Of a stretch of DNA of 64,000 bases, positions 25,243 to 33,697 are shown piece by piece. Position 1 is the stretch's first letter, and each line of letters begins with the position of its first letter. The DNA is from an uncultured Prevotellaceae bacterium (GTDB lineage Bacteria > Bacteroidota > Bacteroidia > Bacteroidales > Muribaculaceae): contig ONGE01000004.1 of NCBI GenBank assembly GCA_900317325.1, forward strand, positions 1-64,000. The letters are read 5' to 3'. The notes beneath the pieces are model-generated. The model was not told the origin of the DNA, made no database searches, and saw only the letters and a list, made by a program, of their open reading frames with translations. Made by a program: the position numbers and the translations under genes.

Positions 25243-26070
25243 CTAGTCGGTCGTGATGTTCCAGGTGGTGCAGTTCAGGGCGCCGCCGTCGTTGACGATG
25301 GTTTTGCAATCGGGGACTGGGTGGCAGTGGCATGTGGGATATGCCTCGGCGATTTGGCTGAGTGCTGACTCACCCAGTTTGTCGCCTGGCATGGGGACAA
25401 AGATGTGCTGGCCCACGTGCAGGAAGTTGAGGTAAGCCCAACTCTGGCCAGTGTGAGTGCCATAATGCAATTCTGTGACATTGAAATGAGGATTCAGAGC
25501 GACTAGCAGTTTCTTGCGGAGGGCTTTGTCAAAATCGCAATAATTGTTGAGCAACACGTTGCCGTCTCCCATATATCGCACCATTCCGTCGGCATGGCCG
25601 TATTCTTCGTACACATCTTCAGGAATCAGCACAATCTCTGCCTTGAGCAACCGAGTTAGGGAATCAATGAGCTTTGATTGAGCGAGATGAGGATTCTCTC
25701 TGAAGATTTTGTCGGTCATGATCACCTTGTCTCCACAACTGACGACATTGCCGCCATCAACGACCAGACCGGCGTCTATCACCGTTAAGCCGAGTTCTGA
25801 AAGAATAGCGGACGTGTCAGGTTTATATTCAGGATAATCCCGCAAATAGTCGGGATTGTAGTCGAACCTCACAAACTTCTTCTCGCTCACCTGCACGGGC
25901 ATATAGTCACGTGCCCAGATGTGTAGAGGGGAATCAGTATAAGTCAGTTGCTCCCACTCCACGTGTTGATTGTCTAGCGCCGAGATGAGAGATTTGGCAG
26001 CAGGACAATAGGAGGGCGAACTGAGTCCCTTTGCGAAAAAAACTTTGTTGGTTTCAAAATTAGTGAGCAT
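25243..26070 (-). CDS. agmatine deiminase family protein (guanidino-group hydrolase)
   Basis: A 275-residue protein of the peptidyl-arginine/agmatine deiminase superfamily: WARDYMPV near residue 48, VVDGGNVV near 103 (acid residue), EYGHADGMVRY near 150 (catalytic His-x-Asp) and GGALNCTTWN near the C-terminus with the nucleophilic Cys. It hydrolyses the guanidinium group of agmatine (to N-carbamoylputrescine) or a related arginine derivative. At ~275 residues it is shorter than AguA (~365), so the exact substrate is uncertain. First clear core gene after the island, divergent from murB. Confidence 0.85.
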   Translation of the reverse strand: MLTNFETNKVFFAKGLSSPSYCPAAKSLISALDNQHVEWEQLTYTDSPLHIWARDYMPVQVSEKKFVRFDYNPDYLRDYPEYKPDTSAILSELGLTVIDAGLVVDGGNVVSCGDKVIMTDKIFRENPHLAQSKLIDSLTRLLKAEIVLIPEDVYEEYGHADGMVRYMGDGNVLLNNYCDFDKALRKKLLVALNPHFNVTELHYGTHTGQSWAYLNFLHVGQHIFVPMPGDKLGESALSQIAEAYPTCHCHPVPDCKTIVNDGGALNCTTWNITTD

Positions 26071-26221
26071 AGAATCAATCCGAATAAAGTTATTTCATCA
26101 TCAATGGCAAAGGTCAAAAAATAGAGACAAACGAGCGAAAAACTTTTGTTAAAACTTACAAAGATTTCGCGAAAAGTTATTTTTGTTTTGTGGTGGATTG
26201 ATTTGGGTTTATCCTGATATA

Positions 26222-26253
26222 TTTGGCAAATTTTTGTATTAACACTAATTTTG
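26222..26253 (+). promoter_or_regulatory. murBA promoter
   Basis: TTTG at 26,222-26,225 and TAATTTTG at 26,246-26,253 are 20 nt apart. The murB ATG follows 21 nt later. Confidence 0.7.
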
Positions 26254-26274
26254 CGGTCTTAAATCAATGCTGCA

Positions 26275-27306
26275 ATGAGAGACATGGCAAATTCCATCAC
26301 GATAAAGCATCACTATCCGTTGCTTGGGCACAACACCTTCGGGCTTGATGTCAAGGCAAAGCAGTTCGTCAATTACAGTACGGTCGATGAACTTGTTGTG
26401 TTGCTGGCGGTTCTCAAGGAGAGCAATGAACGCATTCTGCACATTGGCGGAGGCAGTAACCTGCTGTTCACTAAGGACTTTGAAGGCACAGTCCTGCATT
26501 CAGGCATCAAGTTCGTTGAAGAAGTCTCTCGCGACGATCGGCACATATTCTTCCGTGTGGGTTCGGGCGTGGTGTGGGACGATTTCTGCGCCCAAATGGC
26601 CCGTGACAATTATTACGGCCCTGAGAACTTGTCCTACATACCGGGAGAAGTCGGTGCCTCGGCCATACAAAATATCGGTGCCTACGGCGTGGAAGTGGAG
26701 TCCATTATCCATGAGGTGGAAACGATTGAGGTTGCAACAGGCCAACCGAGGGTATTTCAGGCCAATGAGTGTGAGTATGGCTATCGGGACAGTATCTTCA
26801 AGAACCGCTTGCAGGGGGATTATATCGTCACGGCTGTTGTCTATCGTCTATCCATGATTCCCGTCGTGCATTTGGACTATGGCCAGTTGCAAGAGTTGCG
26901 TTCACATGGAGGGGCGCCCACGGCACAGGAGATTCGTGACGCTGTGATAGCCATACGCCAGTCGAAACTGCCCGAGCCTGCGGAGTTGGGCAGTGCTGGC
27001 AGTTTCTTCAAGAATCCTGCTGTGCCTGTCGAGGTTTTCCGTCAGATAGCGGCATCCCATACCGATGTGCCCCATTACGTCATCAGCGAGGACGAGATTA
27101 AGATTCCTGCCGCATGGCTCATCGATCAATGCGGGTGGAAGGGAAAGACTCATGGTGGAGCCGCTGTGTATGAGAAACAGCCCTTGATCCTGGTCAACAA
27201 GAACCATGCCACGCCTGCCGATATCATGGAACTCGCGACACTCATTGAGCAAAGCGTTTTGGAGAAGTTCAACATCCGTCTTTCTCCTGAAGTCAATTAC
27301 ATCTAA
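26275..27306 (+). CDS. murB: UDP-N-acetylmuramate dehydrogenase MurB
   Basis: A 343-residue cytoplasmic flavoenzyme that reduces UDP-GlcNAc-enolpyruvate to UDP-MurNAc in peptidoglycan synthesis. Visible landmarks: HIGGGSNLLFT (FAD binding) near 56, IPGEVGASAIQNIGAYGVEV near 122, YGYRDSIFK near 168, and GSAGSFFKNP near 240, where Ser is the general acid. The length and the YRDSIFK segment fit type I MurB. It is followed 21 bp later by murA, the enzyme for the preceding step, so the two form an operon. ATG 26,275 is used; ATG 26,284 (MANSITIKHH) is a close alternative. Confidence 0.95.
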   Translation: MRDMANSITIKHHYPLLGHNTFGLDVKAKQFVNYSTVDELVVLLAVLKESNERILHIGGGSNLLFTKDFEGTVLHSGIKFVEEVSRDDRHIFFRVGSGVVWDDFCAQMARDNYYGPENLSYIPGEVGASAIQNIGAYGVEVESIIHEVETIEVATGQPRVFQANECEYGYRDSIFKNRLQGDYIVTAVVYRLSMIPVVHLDYGQLQELRSHGGAPTAQEIRDAVIAIRQSKLPEPAELGSAGSFFKNPAVPVEVFRQIAASHTDVPHYVISEDEIKIPAAWLIDQCGWKGKTHGGAAVYEKQPLILVNKNHATPADIMELATLIEQSVLEKFNIRLSPEVNYI

Positions 27307-27327
27307 TACAACTAAAAAACAAACATT

Positions 27328-28638
27328 ATGGCATCATTTATCGTTGAAGGGAACCATCCCTTACACGGCGAAATCACACCTCAAGGAGCCAAAAATGAAG
27401 CATTACAGGTCATCTGTGCATGTCTGCTCACGACCGAAGAGGTAGTCATAGAGAACGTCCCCGACATCCTGGACGTGAACAACCTGATACACATGCTCCA
27501 AGACATGGGAGTCACCGTCAAGCAACAAGACAAAGACACCTATAGTTTCAAAGCCGAACATATCAACACGGCGTTTATCGAAAGCCAAGATTTCATGAAT
27601 AAATGCGCCAAGCTGCGTGGTTCCGTTCTCCTGATCGGTCCGTTGTTGAGTCGCTTGGGCAAGATGTACTTCGCCAATCCTGGTGGAGACAAGATCGGTA
27701 GGCGTCGCCTGGATACCCATTTCCGGGGCATCTGCAATTTGGGCGCCACCTACAGCTTTGACAGCGAAAAGAAGGCTTTCCAGTTCGAGACGGCAGGCCG
27801 ACTGCAGGGAACCTATATGTTGCTTGACGAGGCTTCATTGACCGGCACTGCCAACATCGTGATGGCTGCTGTGATGGCACAGGGCACGACAACCATCTAT
27901 AATGCGGCTTGTGAGCCCTATGTTCAGCAACTGTGCCGAATGCTGAATCAAATGGGAGCTAAAATCACGGGCATCGCCTCCAACCTCCTGACCATCGAGG
28001 GCGTGGACCAGTTGCATGGCGCGCACCATCGCATCCTGCCCGACATGATCGAGGTGGGCAGTTTCATCGGCATGGCTGCCATGACAGGAAGCGAATTGAC
28101 CATCAAAGATGTGTCTTGGAACGACTTGGGTATCATTCCCGACAGTTTCCGCCGGTTGGGGCTGAAGTTGGAAAAGCGGGGCGATGACATGTTTATCCCC
28201 CGGCAGGAGCATTATGAGGTGGAACGTTTCATGGACGGGTCCATCCTGACGTTGGCCGATGCGATTTGGCCGGGCCTCACCCCTGACTTGTTGAGCGTGC
28301 TGCTGGTTGTAGCCACACAGGCCAAAGGCAGCATCCTGATTCATCAAAAGATGTTTGAGAGCCGCCTCTTCTTTGTGGACAAGCTCATTGACATGGGCGC
28401 ACAAATCATCCTGTGCGATCCGCACCGAGCCGTGGTCATCGGCCACGACCACCACATCCGCTTACGGGCCAACCACATGGTCTCGCCCGACATACGTGCC
28501 GGCATTGCCATGCTGATAGCCGCCATGAGTGCCGACGGCGTGAGCCGCATCGACCACATCGAGCAGATAGACCGCGGTTACACCAGGATAGAGCAACGCC
28601 TCAACGCCATCGGTGCCAAGATAACCCGCATGGATTAA
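27328..28638 (+). CDS. murA: UDP-N-acetylglucosamine 1-carboxyvinyltransferase MurA
   Basis: A 436-residue EPSP-synthase-fold enzyme that transfers enolpyruvate from PEP to UDP-GlcNAc, the first committed step of peptidoglycan synthesis. N-terminal GAKNEALQVI near 21 holds the conserved Lys-Asn. KLRGSVLLIGPLLSRLGK is followed by NPGGDKIGRRRLDTHF near 120. The loop residue that is Cys115 in E. coli MurA is Asp here (GGDKIG). Asp enzymes are active and not alkylated by fosfomycin, so intrinsic tolerance is expected. The Asp form occurs in other bacteria, and I believe it is normal in Bacteroidetes. Confidence 0.95.
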   Translation: MASFIVEGNHPLHGEITPQGAKNEALQVICACLLTTEEVVIENVPDILDVNNLIHMLQDMGVTVKQQDKDTYSFKAEHINTAFIESQDFMNKCAKLRGSVLLIGPLLSRLGKMYFANPGGDKIGRRRLDTHFRGICNLGATYSFDSEKKAFQFETAGRLQGTYMLLDEASLTGTANIVMAAVMAQGTTTIYNAACEPYVQQLCRMLNQMGAKITGIASNLLTIEGVDQLHGAHHRILPDMIEVGSFIGMAAMTGSELTIKDVSWNDLGIIPDSFRRLGLKLEKRGDDMFIPRQEHYEVERFMDGSILTLADAIWPGLTPDLLSVLLVVATQAKGSILIHQKMFESRLFFVDKLIDMGAQIILCDPHRAVVIGHDHHIRLRANHMVSPDIRAGIAMLIAAMSADGVSRIDHIEQIDRGYTRIEQRLNAIGAKITRMD

Positions 28639-28729
28639 TCAAGCATGCAGGACGGGGACGATAGCCTTGATGATAATGAGTTACAAGGAAACGACATAGA
28701 TGTTGGGCCAACAGCTATATCATTGCCAG

Positions 28730-29038
28730 TTACAACGTGTCGTCCTGGGTTTGGGAAGGTTTGCGTTTAAGCTTGTTTTTTAGGCGTTTGTAGCCCTCGA
28801 CGCCCAGAATGGTCAGACCTCCGTATTGGCAGGTCTTGGCCAGGCCGAAGAGGATGGTCCATAGTACGCCCTTTGCTGTGGCGCTGATAGGCAGCAGCAT
28901 CTGGGCAAAGGACAGTATGTAGAACGGGATGCAGCACGCCAGCACGATGACTCCGGTCCTGAAGGAAAGAGACTGCAGCCAGTGTTTTAACCTGTTCCAT
29001 AGGCGCATGACCGTATCTTTGGGCGAAAAAGGCTTCAT
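28730..29038 (-). CDS. small two-TM membrane protein (transporter-suffix-like)
   Basis: 102 residues with two probable membrane segments: FRTGVIVLACCIPFYILSFA and a second centred on VLWTILFGLAKTCQYGGL, then a basic tail ILGVEGYKRLKNKLKRK. The pattern (Pro after the first segment, ILG-x-E-x-x-x-x-LK after the second) resembles proteins annotated 'transporter suffix domain', whose role is unknown. Its start overlaps the stop of the CPBP protease gene (29,035-29,038), so the two are coupled. Confidence 0.65.
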   Translation of the reverse strand: MKPFSPKDTVMRLWNRLKHWLQSLSFRTGVIVLACCIPFYILSFAQMLLPISATAKGVLWTILFGLAKTCQYGGLTILGVEGYKRLKNKLKRKPSQTQDDTL

Positions 29039-29826
29039 TCTGTTTTTCTCTTTGTTTTTATCAACAACGCCCCCACTGTGAACAGGATAACGCAGGCGAT
29101 GATAACTTTAGCGTCAGTCAGGATGATGACTGGTGTCCTCGACATCTGCAGGTCACCGAGACCGAGCCAGCAATATACCGAAAGGAGCGTAACCGTCATG
29201 TTGCAGCCCGCGTGAAGAGCCACGCTATTCCAGATGCTCCGCGACCCGATGAATACCAAGCCGTAGAACAAGGCGTCAATGAACGCTCCAGGGAAATTTC
29301 GCACGTGGAGCATCCCAAACAATAGGGCCATCACCACACAGACAGCTATCTGCGCACGCCGTCCGCGGAATGGGGAAATAGCAATTTGCCTGAAACACAA
29401 CTCTTCGAGTATGGGCGCCAGCAACACGGCATGAATACTGGCCAGCAGGTCCTCGCGCAGTTCTGGCGTTGTATAGGTCAAATGCTCCATGTGCACATTG
29501 TGGACGAGGCTCGTGAGACCGTATACGATATATTCTTTCGCTACAAACCAGAGCGGAGCCATTAACAACAGCCCGACAATGACAACGGCCATTGGCCGCC
29601 TGAGTTGGAATTGTCTGGCAGACGGGAACAATCTAGGTTCTACCCGTTGAACGAGAAATAGCGTCAGCCCGATGCCCGCCAATGTGAGCAGCCACGACAG
29701 TAACTCGCCGCCAAAGCCCAGCGAGTCACTGTCAATCGGCAATGCAGTGACATAGATGAGTGCAGTGCCGTATGCTGCCGCAAGTATAGGCATCAGGGAC
29801 TTGAGAAGGCTGACCAATTTGTTCAT
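29035..29826 (-). CDS. CPBP family intramembrane glutamic endopeptidase
   Basis: A 263-residue protein with about seven to eight hydrophobic segments and the three CPBP (Abi/CAAX) motifs: EELCFRQ near residue 133 (EExxxR), FGMLHVRNF near 160 and SVALHAGCN near 198. The family includes Rce1-like prenyl-protein proteases and bacterial proteins linked to bacteriocin self-immunity. The substrate is unknown. It is coupled by a 4-bp overlap to the small membrane protein downstream. The start ATG at 29,826 follows the end of an unrelated oxidoreductase operon by 31 bp. Confidence 0.85.
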   Translation of the reverse strand: MNKLVSLLKSLMPILAAAYGTALIYVTALPIDSDSLGFGGELLSWLLTLAGIGLTLFLVQRVEPRLFPSARQFQLRRPMAVVIVGLLLMAPLWFVAKEYIVYGLTSLVHNVHMEHLTYTTPELREDLLASIHAVLLAPILEELCFRQIAISPFRGRRAQIAVCVVMALLFGMLHVRNFPGAFIDALFYGLVFIGSRSIWNSVALHAGCNMTVTLLSVYCWLGLGDLQMSRTPVIILTDAKVIIACVILFTVGALLIKTKRKTE

Positions 29827-29857
29827 GCCGTCAATTATTCATCCCTGCTTGCGATTC

Positions 29858-30421
29858 TCACTTTATTTGAGCACCGTCGGCAAATGCATGACCGACCTTC
29901 TTTCCCAACTGGATGTAGGTGTGATGAATGGGGTCGAAGGTGATAATCTCCATTTTCTCCACATCGGGTTCGCCGTCGATTGCCAGATATTTCTCATCGC
30001 AGAGGACGTTGACGATCTGGGCCACGAGGTTATAGCCTGATTCGGTTTGATCGAGCTTTTCCTTGATGCGGCATTCCAATGTCATCGGGAACTCCTTGAA
30101 GATCGGAGCATTCACGTTGGGTGCTTTCTCTACGGTCCAACCTGCCTTTTCCATCTTGTCGGGCGTGTTACGGCCGCTGGTAATGCCCACGTAGTCTGCT
30201 GCCACCATAGTTTGGACGGTGGCAAAGGCAACGGTCAGGTCATGGTTGTTTTTGAGATTATCGGTTGTGGCGTGAGAGCCAAGCGAAATCATGATTTCGC
30301 CATTATCCCACTGTCCACCCCATGCAGCGTTCATGGCATTGGGCTTGCCATACATGTCGTAAGTACCAATAATCAATACGGGTTGCGGAAGAACCCATGG
30401 CTTTGATCCAAAACTTTTCAT
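29858..30421 (-). CDS. flavin reductase family protein
   Basis: About 187 residues of the FMN-binding split-barrel type: PQPVLIIGTYD, KPNAMNAAWGGQW, ISLGSHATTDNLKNNHDLTV, ADYVGITSGRNTPDKMEKAG and the C-terminal AIDGEPDVEKMEIITFDP. It reduces flavin with NAD(P)H or acts as a flavin-dependent oxidoreductase. An AAGGAGATTTGACT site precedes ATG 30,421; the in-frame TTG 6 bp upstream is not used. It is the last gene of the peroxide-stress operon that begins at 32,770, 18 bp after the GPx-nitroreductase fusion. Confidence 0.85.
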   Translation of the reverse strand: MKSFGSKPWVLPQPVLIIGTYDMYGKPNAMNAAWGGQWDNGEIMISLGSHATTDNLKNNHDLTVAFATVQTMVAADYVGITSGRNTPDKMEKAGWTVEKAPNVNAPIFKEFPMTLECRIKEKLDQTESGYNLVAQIVNVLCDEKYLAIDGEPDVEKMEIITFDPIHHTYIQLGKKVGHAFADGAQIK

Positions 30422-30439
30422 AGTCAAATCTCCTTTAAA

Positions 30440-31582
30440 TTACTTGATATATTTAACTTTAGATGCATCACGGGGTTTAGCATCGGGTTGTTCATCGGGA
30501 TAGCCGATAGCGAGGATGTAGTTCAGCCTGTAGCCCTCGGGGATGTCGAGACGGTCAAGAAAGAACTTGGCGTCGGCGTTAGCGTTGAGGAAACGAACGG
30601 GACCACCCAGGCAGCAAGTGCCGAGACCCATCGACTGGGCCGCCAGCATCATGTTCTCGCCCAGCAGACCGGCATCAAGTTCGCCGCCACCCTCGGCAGG
30701 CGTGCAGACGCAGATGAGGTTAGGCGCATTGCGGAACATGTTCTTGAAATCCTTGTCACGCTTCACCTGCTCGGCATTATTGCGCTTGTAGACTTCAGTC
30801 ACGTCGGCAATCAGTTGCTGGTCCTCCACCACGCGGACGATCCACGGCTGGCGGTTCATGCCACTTGGGGCATTGATGCCTACACGCACTATCACCTCCA
30901 GCTTCTCGTGCTCCACGGGTTTGTCGAGATACTTGCGAATAGAACGACGGGCCATCATGTTGCTCAGCACGGGATTCAGTTCCATCTGGATATCGGTGTC
31001 AATATCAGTCATCTTGTCCGTCGGCTCGTAGCGCTTCACAACACGGCCATCACGAGCAACCAGGAACTTGGTGAAGTTCCACTTGATGTCGCTCTTTTTG
31101 TCGTAGTCGGCTTCCTGCTTGCGCAGCATCTCGTCCATGAACTTGCCGCGCTGGTCATTGAGGTCGAAACCGCCAAAGCCTTTCTGCGCTTTCAGATAGG
31201 TAAACAGGGGCGACTCATTGGCGCCGTTCACGTCGATTTTGTCGAACTGCGGGAACTTGATGTTGAAGTTGGCTGTGCAGAACTGGTGAATCTCTTCGAT
31301 GGTGCCAGGAGCCTGCTCGCCGAACTGGTTGCAGGGGAAATCGAGAATTTCCAGGCCATCGGCATGATATTTCTCATAGAGAGCCTCCAACTCGTCGTAT
31401 TGGGGCGTGAAGCCGCAACGCGTGGCGGTGTTCACAATCAGCATTACCTTGCCCTTGTAGTCGGCAAGTGACACGTTTTCACCCATGTCATCCTTCACCT
31501 TGAAGTCATATATACTTTGTGCCGATACACCCAGCACGCTCAATATAGCCATAAGACTGAATAGTATTTTTTTCATAATCAT
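30440..31582 (-). CDS. exported glutathione peroxidase-nitroreductase fusion
   Basis: A 380-residue protein with two enzymes in one chain. Residues 1-22 are a signal peptide (KKILFSLMAILSVLGVSAQ). Residues ~23-200 are a GPx/thioredoxin-fold peroxidase: NTATRCGFTP with the peroxidatic Cys56, FPCNQFGEQ and WNFTKFLV. Residues ~208-380 are a nitroreductase (MARRSIRKYLDKPV, NAPSGMNRQPW, LLGENMMLAAQSMGLGTCCL), which should bind FMN. The pairing suggests linked peroxide reduction and flavin-dependent reduction in the periplasm. An FMN enzyme exported by a plain signal peptide is unusual. The start is coupled to the upstream 62-codon gene by ATGA at 31,579. Confidence 0.88.
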   Translation of the reverse strand: MIMKKILFSLMAILSVLGVSAQSIYDFKVKDDMGENVSLADYKGKVMLIVNTATRCGFTPQYDELEALYEKYHADGLEILDFPCNQFGEQAPGTIEEIHQFCTANFNIKFPQFDKIDVNGANESPLFTYLKAQKGFGGFDLNDQRGKFMDEMLRKQEADYDKKSDIKWNFTKFLVARDGRVVKRYEPTDKMTDIDTDIQMELNPVLSNMMARRSIRKYLDKPVEHEKLEVIVRVGINAPSGMNRQPWIVRVVEDQQLIADVTEVYKRNNAEQVKRDKDFKNMFRNAPNLICVCTPAEGGGELDAGLLGENMMLAAQSMGLGTCCLGGPVRFLNANADAKFFLDRLDIPEGYRLNYILAIGYPDEQPDAKPRDASKVKYIK

Positions 31583-31767
31583 TTCTGATATTTGGTGAAT
31601 TGATATTTCTTGCGGAGTTCATCCTTTTGCTCGTCGCTCAGGCTTGTAAAGTAACCTTTCCAACCAGGGCAGAAGTTGATGTGCCAACGCCAGAAGCGCC
31701 CCAGCAATGAGTTCGGCTTTTGGTCATAATGAGCACGGAATTTGCAGTTTTCACACGTATGTGCCAT
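31579..31767 (-). CDS. small conserved cysteine-rich protein
   Basis: 62 residues beginning MAHTCENCKFRAHYDQKPNS with a Cys-x2-Cys pair at 5 and 8, then LLGRFWRWHINFCPGWKGYF with a third Cys. I associate this pattern with a small conserved Bacteroidales protein of unknown function, often near GPx or redox genes. It may bind a metal through the cysteines. It sits between the OhrR-like regulator and the GPx fusion in one transcript, with 7 bp to the former and a 4-bp overlap with the latter. Confidence 0.7.
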   Translation of the reverse strand: MAHTCENCKFRAHYDQKPNSLLGRFWRWHINFCPGWKGYFTSLSDEQKDELRKKYQFTKYQK

Positions 31768-31774
31768 AATACCT

Positions 31775-32215
31775 TTATTTTTTTAATGTGTTAATAATTG
31801 AGTCAAGTTCTTGAACAAGGCACTGGTAATCCTCAAGTTTCAGCGGGCATGAAGCGAGTCGTTCACTCATGCCGTCAGGAATGAGGTCATAGGCTCTCTG
31901 TTCCATCTCACGACCTTTTGAGGTCAGGCTGACAATGTGTTGACGCTTGTCTTGCTCCCCTCTTTTGCGGCTGACAATCCCGAGTTTCTCCATGCGTTGG
32001 AGCAGTGGCGTGACGGTGTTGGTCTCCAGCATCAGCCTATGGGCGATGTCATTTACGGGCTGGCAGTCCTTTTCCCATAGCACCATCAGCACCAGATACT
32101 GCGGATAGGTGATGCCCAGTTCCGTCAGCATAGGCGTATAGGCCTGTGTGACCAATCTTGCTGCCGTATAGAGGCGGAAGCAGACTTGATTATCCAGTTG
32201 TAACTCTGCGTGCAT
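31775..32215 (-). CDS. MarR/OhrR-type peroxide-responsive repressor
   Basis: A 146-residue winged-helix regulator. LDNQVCFRLYTAARLV with Cys12 matches the reactive N-terminal cysteine of OhrR, and LGITYPQYLVLMVLWE the strongly conserved OhrR helix. The DNA-binding wing is TNTVTPLLQRMEKLGIVSRK with DKRQHIVSLTSKG. OhrR repressors are released from DNA when the cysteine is oxidised by organic hydroperoxides. Its place between two GPx genes supports a role as the operon's regulator. A dyad operator was not identified. Confidence 0.85.
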   Translation of the reverse strand: MHAELQLDNQVCFRLYTAARLVTQAYTPMLTELGITYPQYLVLMVLWEKDCQPVNDIAHRLMLETNTVTPLLQRMEKLGIVSRKRGEQDKRQHIVSLTSKGREMEQRAYDLIPDGMSERLASCPLKLEDYQCLVQELDSIINTLKK

Positions 32216-32224
32216 GATAATGTT

Positions 32225-32770
32225 TTAAGCCAACATGGCTTCAACGTCTTTCTCAAAGTCCTTGGGCTCGGTGGTGGGCGCATAACGCATGATGGTCTCA
32301 CCGTCCTTCGAAATCAGGAACTTGGTGAAATTCCACTTGATGTCGCTGTCCTTCTCCACACTGTTGCTGATTGACTTGAAGAGCAGTGCGGCTCCCTTGG
32401 CCTTAAGGCCGTGGTATTCCTCGGTGGGAGCCTGAGCCTTCAAGTACTCGAAGATAGGTTCAGCATCAGCGCCGTTCACATCGATCTTCTTCATGATCTG
32501 GAAGGTCACGCCGTAGTTCAACTGGCAGAATTCCTCAATTTCTCCGTCGGTGCCGGGGTCTTGCTCTTTAAACTGGTTGCAGGGGAAACCGATGATGACC
32601 AGTCCCTGATCCTTATATTTCTGGTTCAGTTCTTCCAGTCCTGCGAATTGGGGTGTGAAACCGCACTTGCTGGCGGTGTTGACAATCAACAGAACTTTAC
32701 CCTTGAATTCCGAGAAATCAATCTCCTTGCCTCTGCTTGTTGGAGCCTTGAAGTCATAAATTGTAGCCAT
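32225..32770 (-). CDS. glutathione peroxidase (thioredoxin-type GPx)
   Basis: A 181-residue cytoplasmic peroxidase without a signal peptide: NTASKCGFTPQ with the peroxidatic Cys36, GFPCNQFKEQDPGTDGEIEE (containing the likely resolving Cys) and DIKWNFTKFLI. Bacteria of this group lack much glutathione, so thioredoxin is the likely reductant (family knowledge). First gene of a five-gene minus-strand operon (GPx, OhrR-like, Cys-rich protein, GPx-nitroreductase, flavin reductase). A -7 element TATCTTTG lies on the minus strand at about 32,817-32,824; I did not find a clear -33 partner. Confidence 0.92.
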   Translation of the reverse strand: MATIYDFKAPTSRGKEIDFSEFKGKVLLIVNTASKCGFTPQFAGLEELNQKYKDQGLVIIGFPCNQFKEQDPGTDGEIEEFCQLNYGVTFQIMKKIDVNGADAEPIFEYLKAQAPTEEYHGLKAKGAALLFKSISNSVEKDSDIKWNFTKFLISKDGETIMRYAPTTEPKDFEKDVEAMLA

Positions 32771-33047
32771 ATCTTAATATTAAATTATAAATCGTTATTG
32801 CATATATTGTTTTCATCGCAAAGATATAACAAATGTGTGATATATCCAGCAATTTATCCACAACTTTAAGAATGTTTAACAATATATCGCGCACGATATT
32901 ATTTTTTATCATCGAATTGAGTGGATTTACGGTGCTTTTTCCTTTTTTTCGCATTTTTAATGCGATTATTGAGATTAAGTTGTATTTTTGTGGCAATATC
33001 AACTCAGAACCAATAATACAAATACATCCGTCTCAATTTTTTGTTCT

Positions 33048-33548
33048 ATGAAATTATCTCAAGATAAGAAAAGGAAATATCAGATAGTCACGTTGCTTTT
33101 CTCGCTACTGTTGGGGGTGGGTGTTGTAGCCTTTTACACACTAGTGATAAAGTTGGTTGATTATGACGGTGCAATCGGGATGATCATCTTTTCGTTGACC
33201 CCAGCGGTAATCGCATGGTTGAGTATCCGTTTGGCTTTTGCCCGATGGAAAGGTAGCCACTGGATGTTATTGGCGATGAAGATGGTGCTCTATTTTTGTG
33301 GGATGATGACTGTACTCTTTTTGATGATGATGTTGATTTCTTCAAAATTCTACCAAGACATTGAGACTTATCCTTTGGTGGTGGTACACATCCTTTGGTT
33401 TGCAGGAGTGTTCTTGTTGGCTATTGTTTTGATGATTCCCTTCGGTTTTCTCTCTCATTGGCTATCACGCTTGTCATCAACCGAGAGTCAGGAAAACCAG
33501 TTGATAGAAAAAAACGACATCACAGGGACGGGTCTTAACGAAGAATAA
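33048..33548 (+). CDS. small integral membrane protein, unknown
   Basis: 166 residues with four probable transmembrane helices (IVTLLFSLLLGVGVVAFYTL; IGMIIFSLTPAVIAWLSIRL; MLLAMKMVLYFCGMMTVLFL; VVVHILWFAGVFLLAIVLMI) and a charged soluble tail. No family recognised. The open frame extends upstream to a TTG at 32,988, but that lies inside a TATTTTTG promoter element (about 32,982-32,989), so ATG 33,048 is the better start. It stands alone between the divergent GPx operon and the SDR gene. Confidence 0.65.
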   Translation: MKLSQDKKRKYQIVTLLFSLLLGVGVVAFYTLVIKLVDYDGAIGMIIFSLTPAVIAWLSIRLAFARWKGSHWMLLAMKMVLYFCGMMTVLFLMMMLISSKFYQDIETYPLVVVHILWFAGVFLLAIVLMIPFGFLSHWLSRLSSTESQENQLIEKNDITGTGLNEE

Positions 33549-33697
33549 GGAGGAAGTGTTCATTCAACTGAGCTTCGTTTAGTTGGTGTTTATCATCTCA
33601 GTAGTTTTTCGTCTAAAAAAATGAGTTCAGTGGGATAAACTGCTGAATTATTGCTATAATTGTTCCCGTAAATTGATCATCAAATGCCACAATAAGT

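Noticed and set aside
30488-31471. A 327-codon plus-strand frame over the GPx-nitroreductase gene
   Set aside because: Antisense shadow of a gene with clear catalytic motifs on the other strand.
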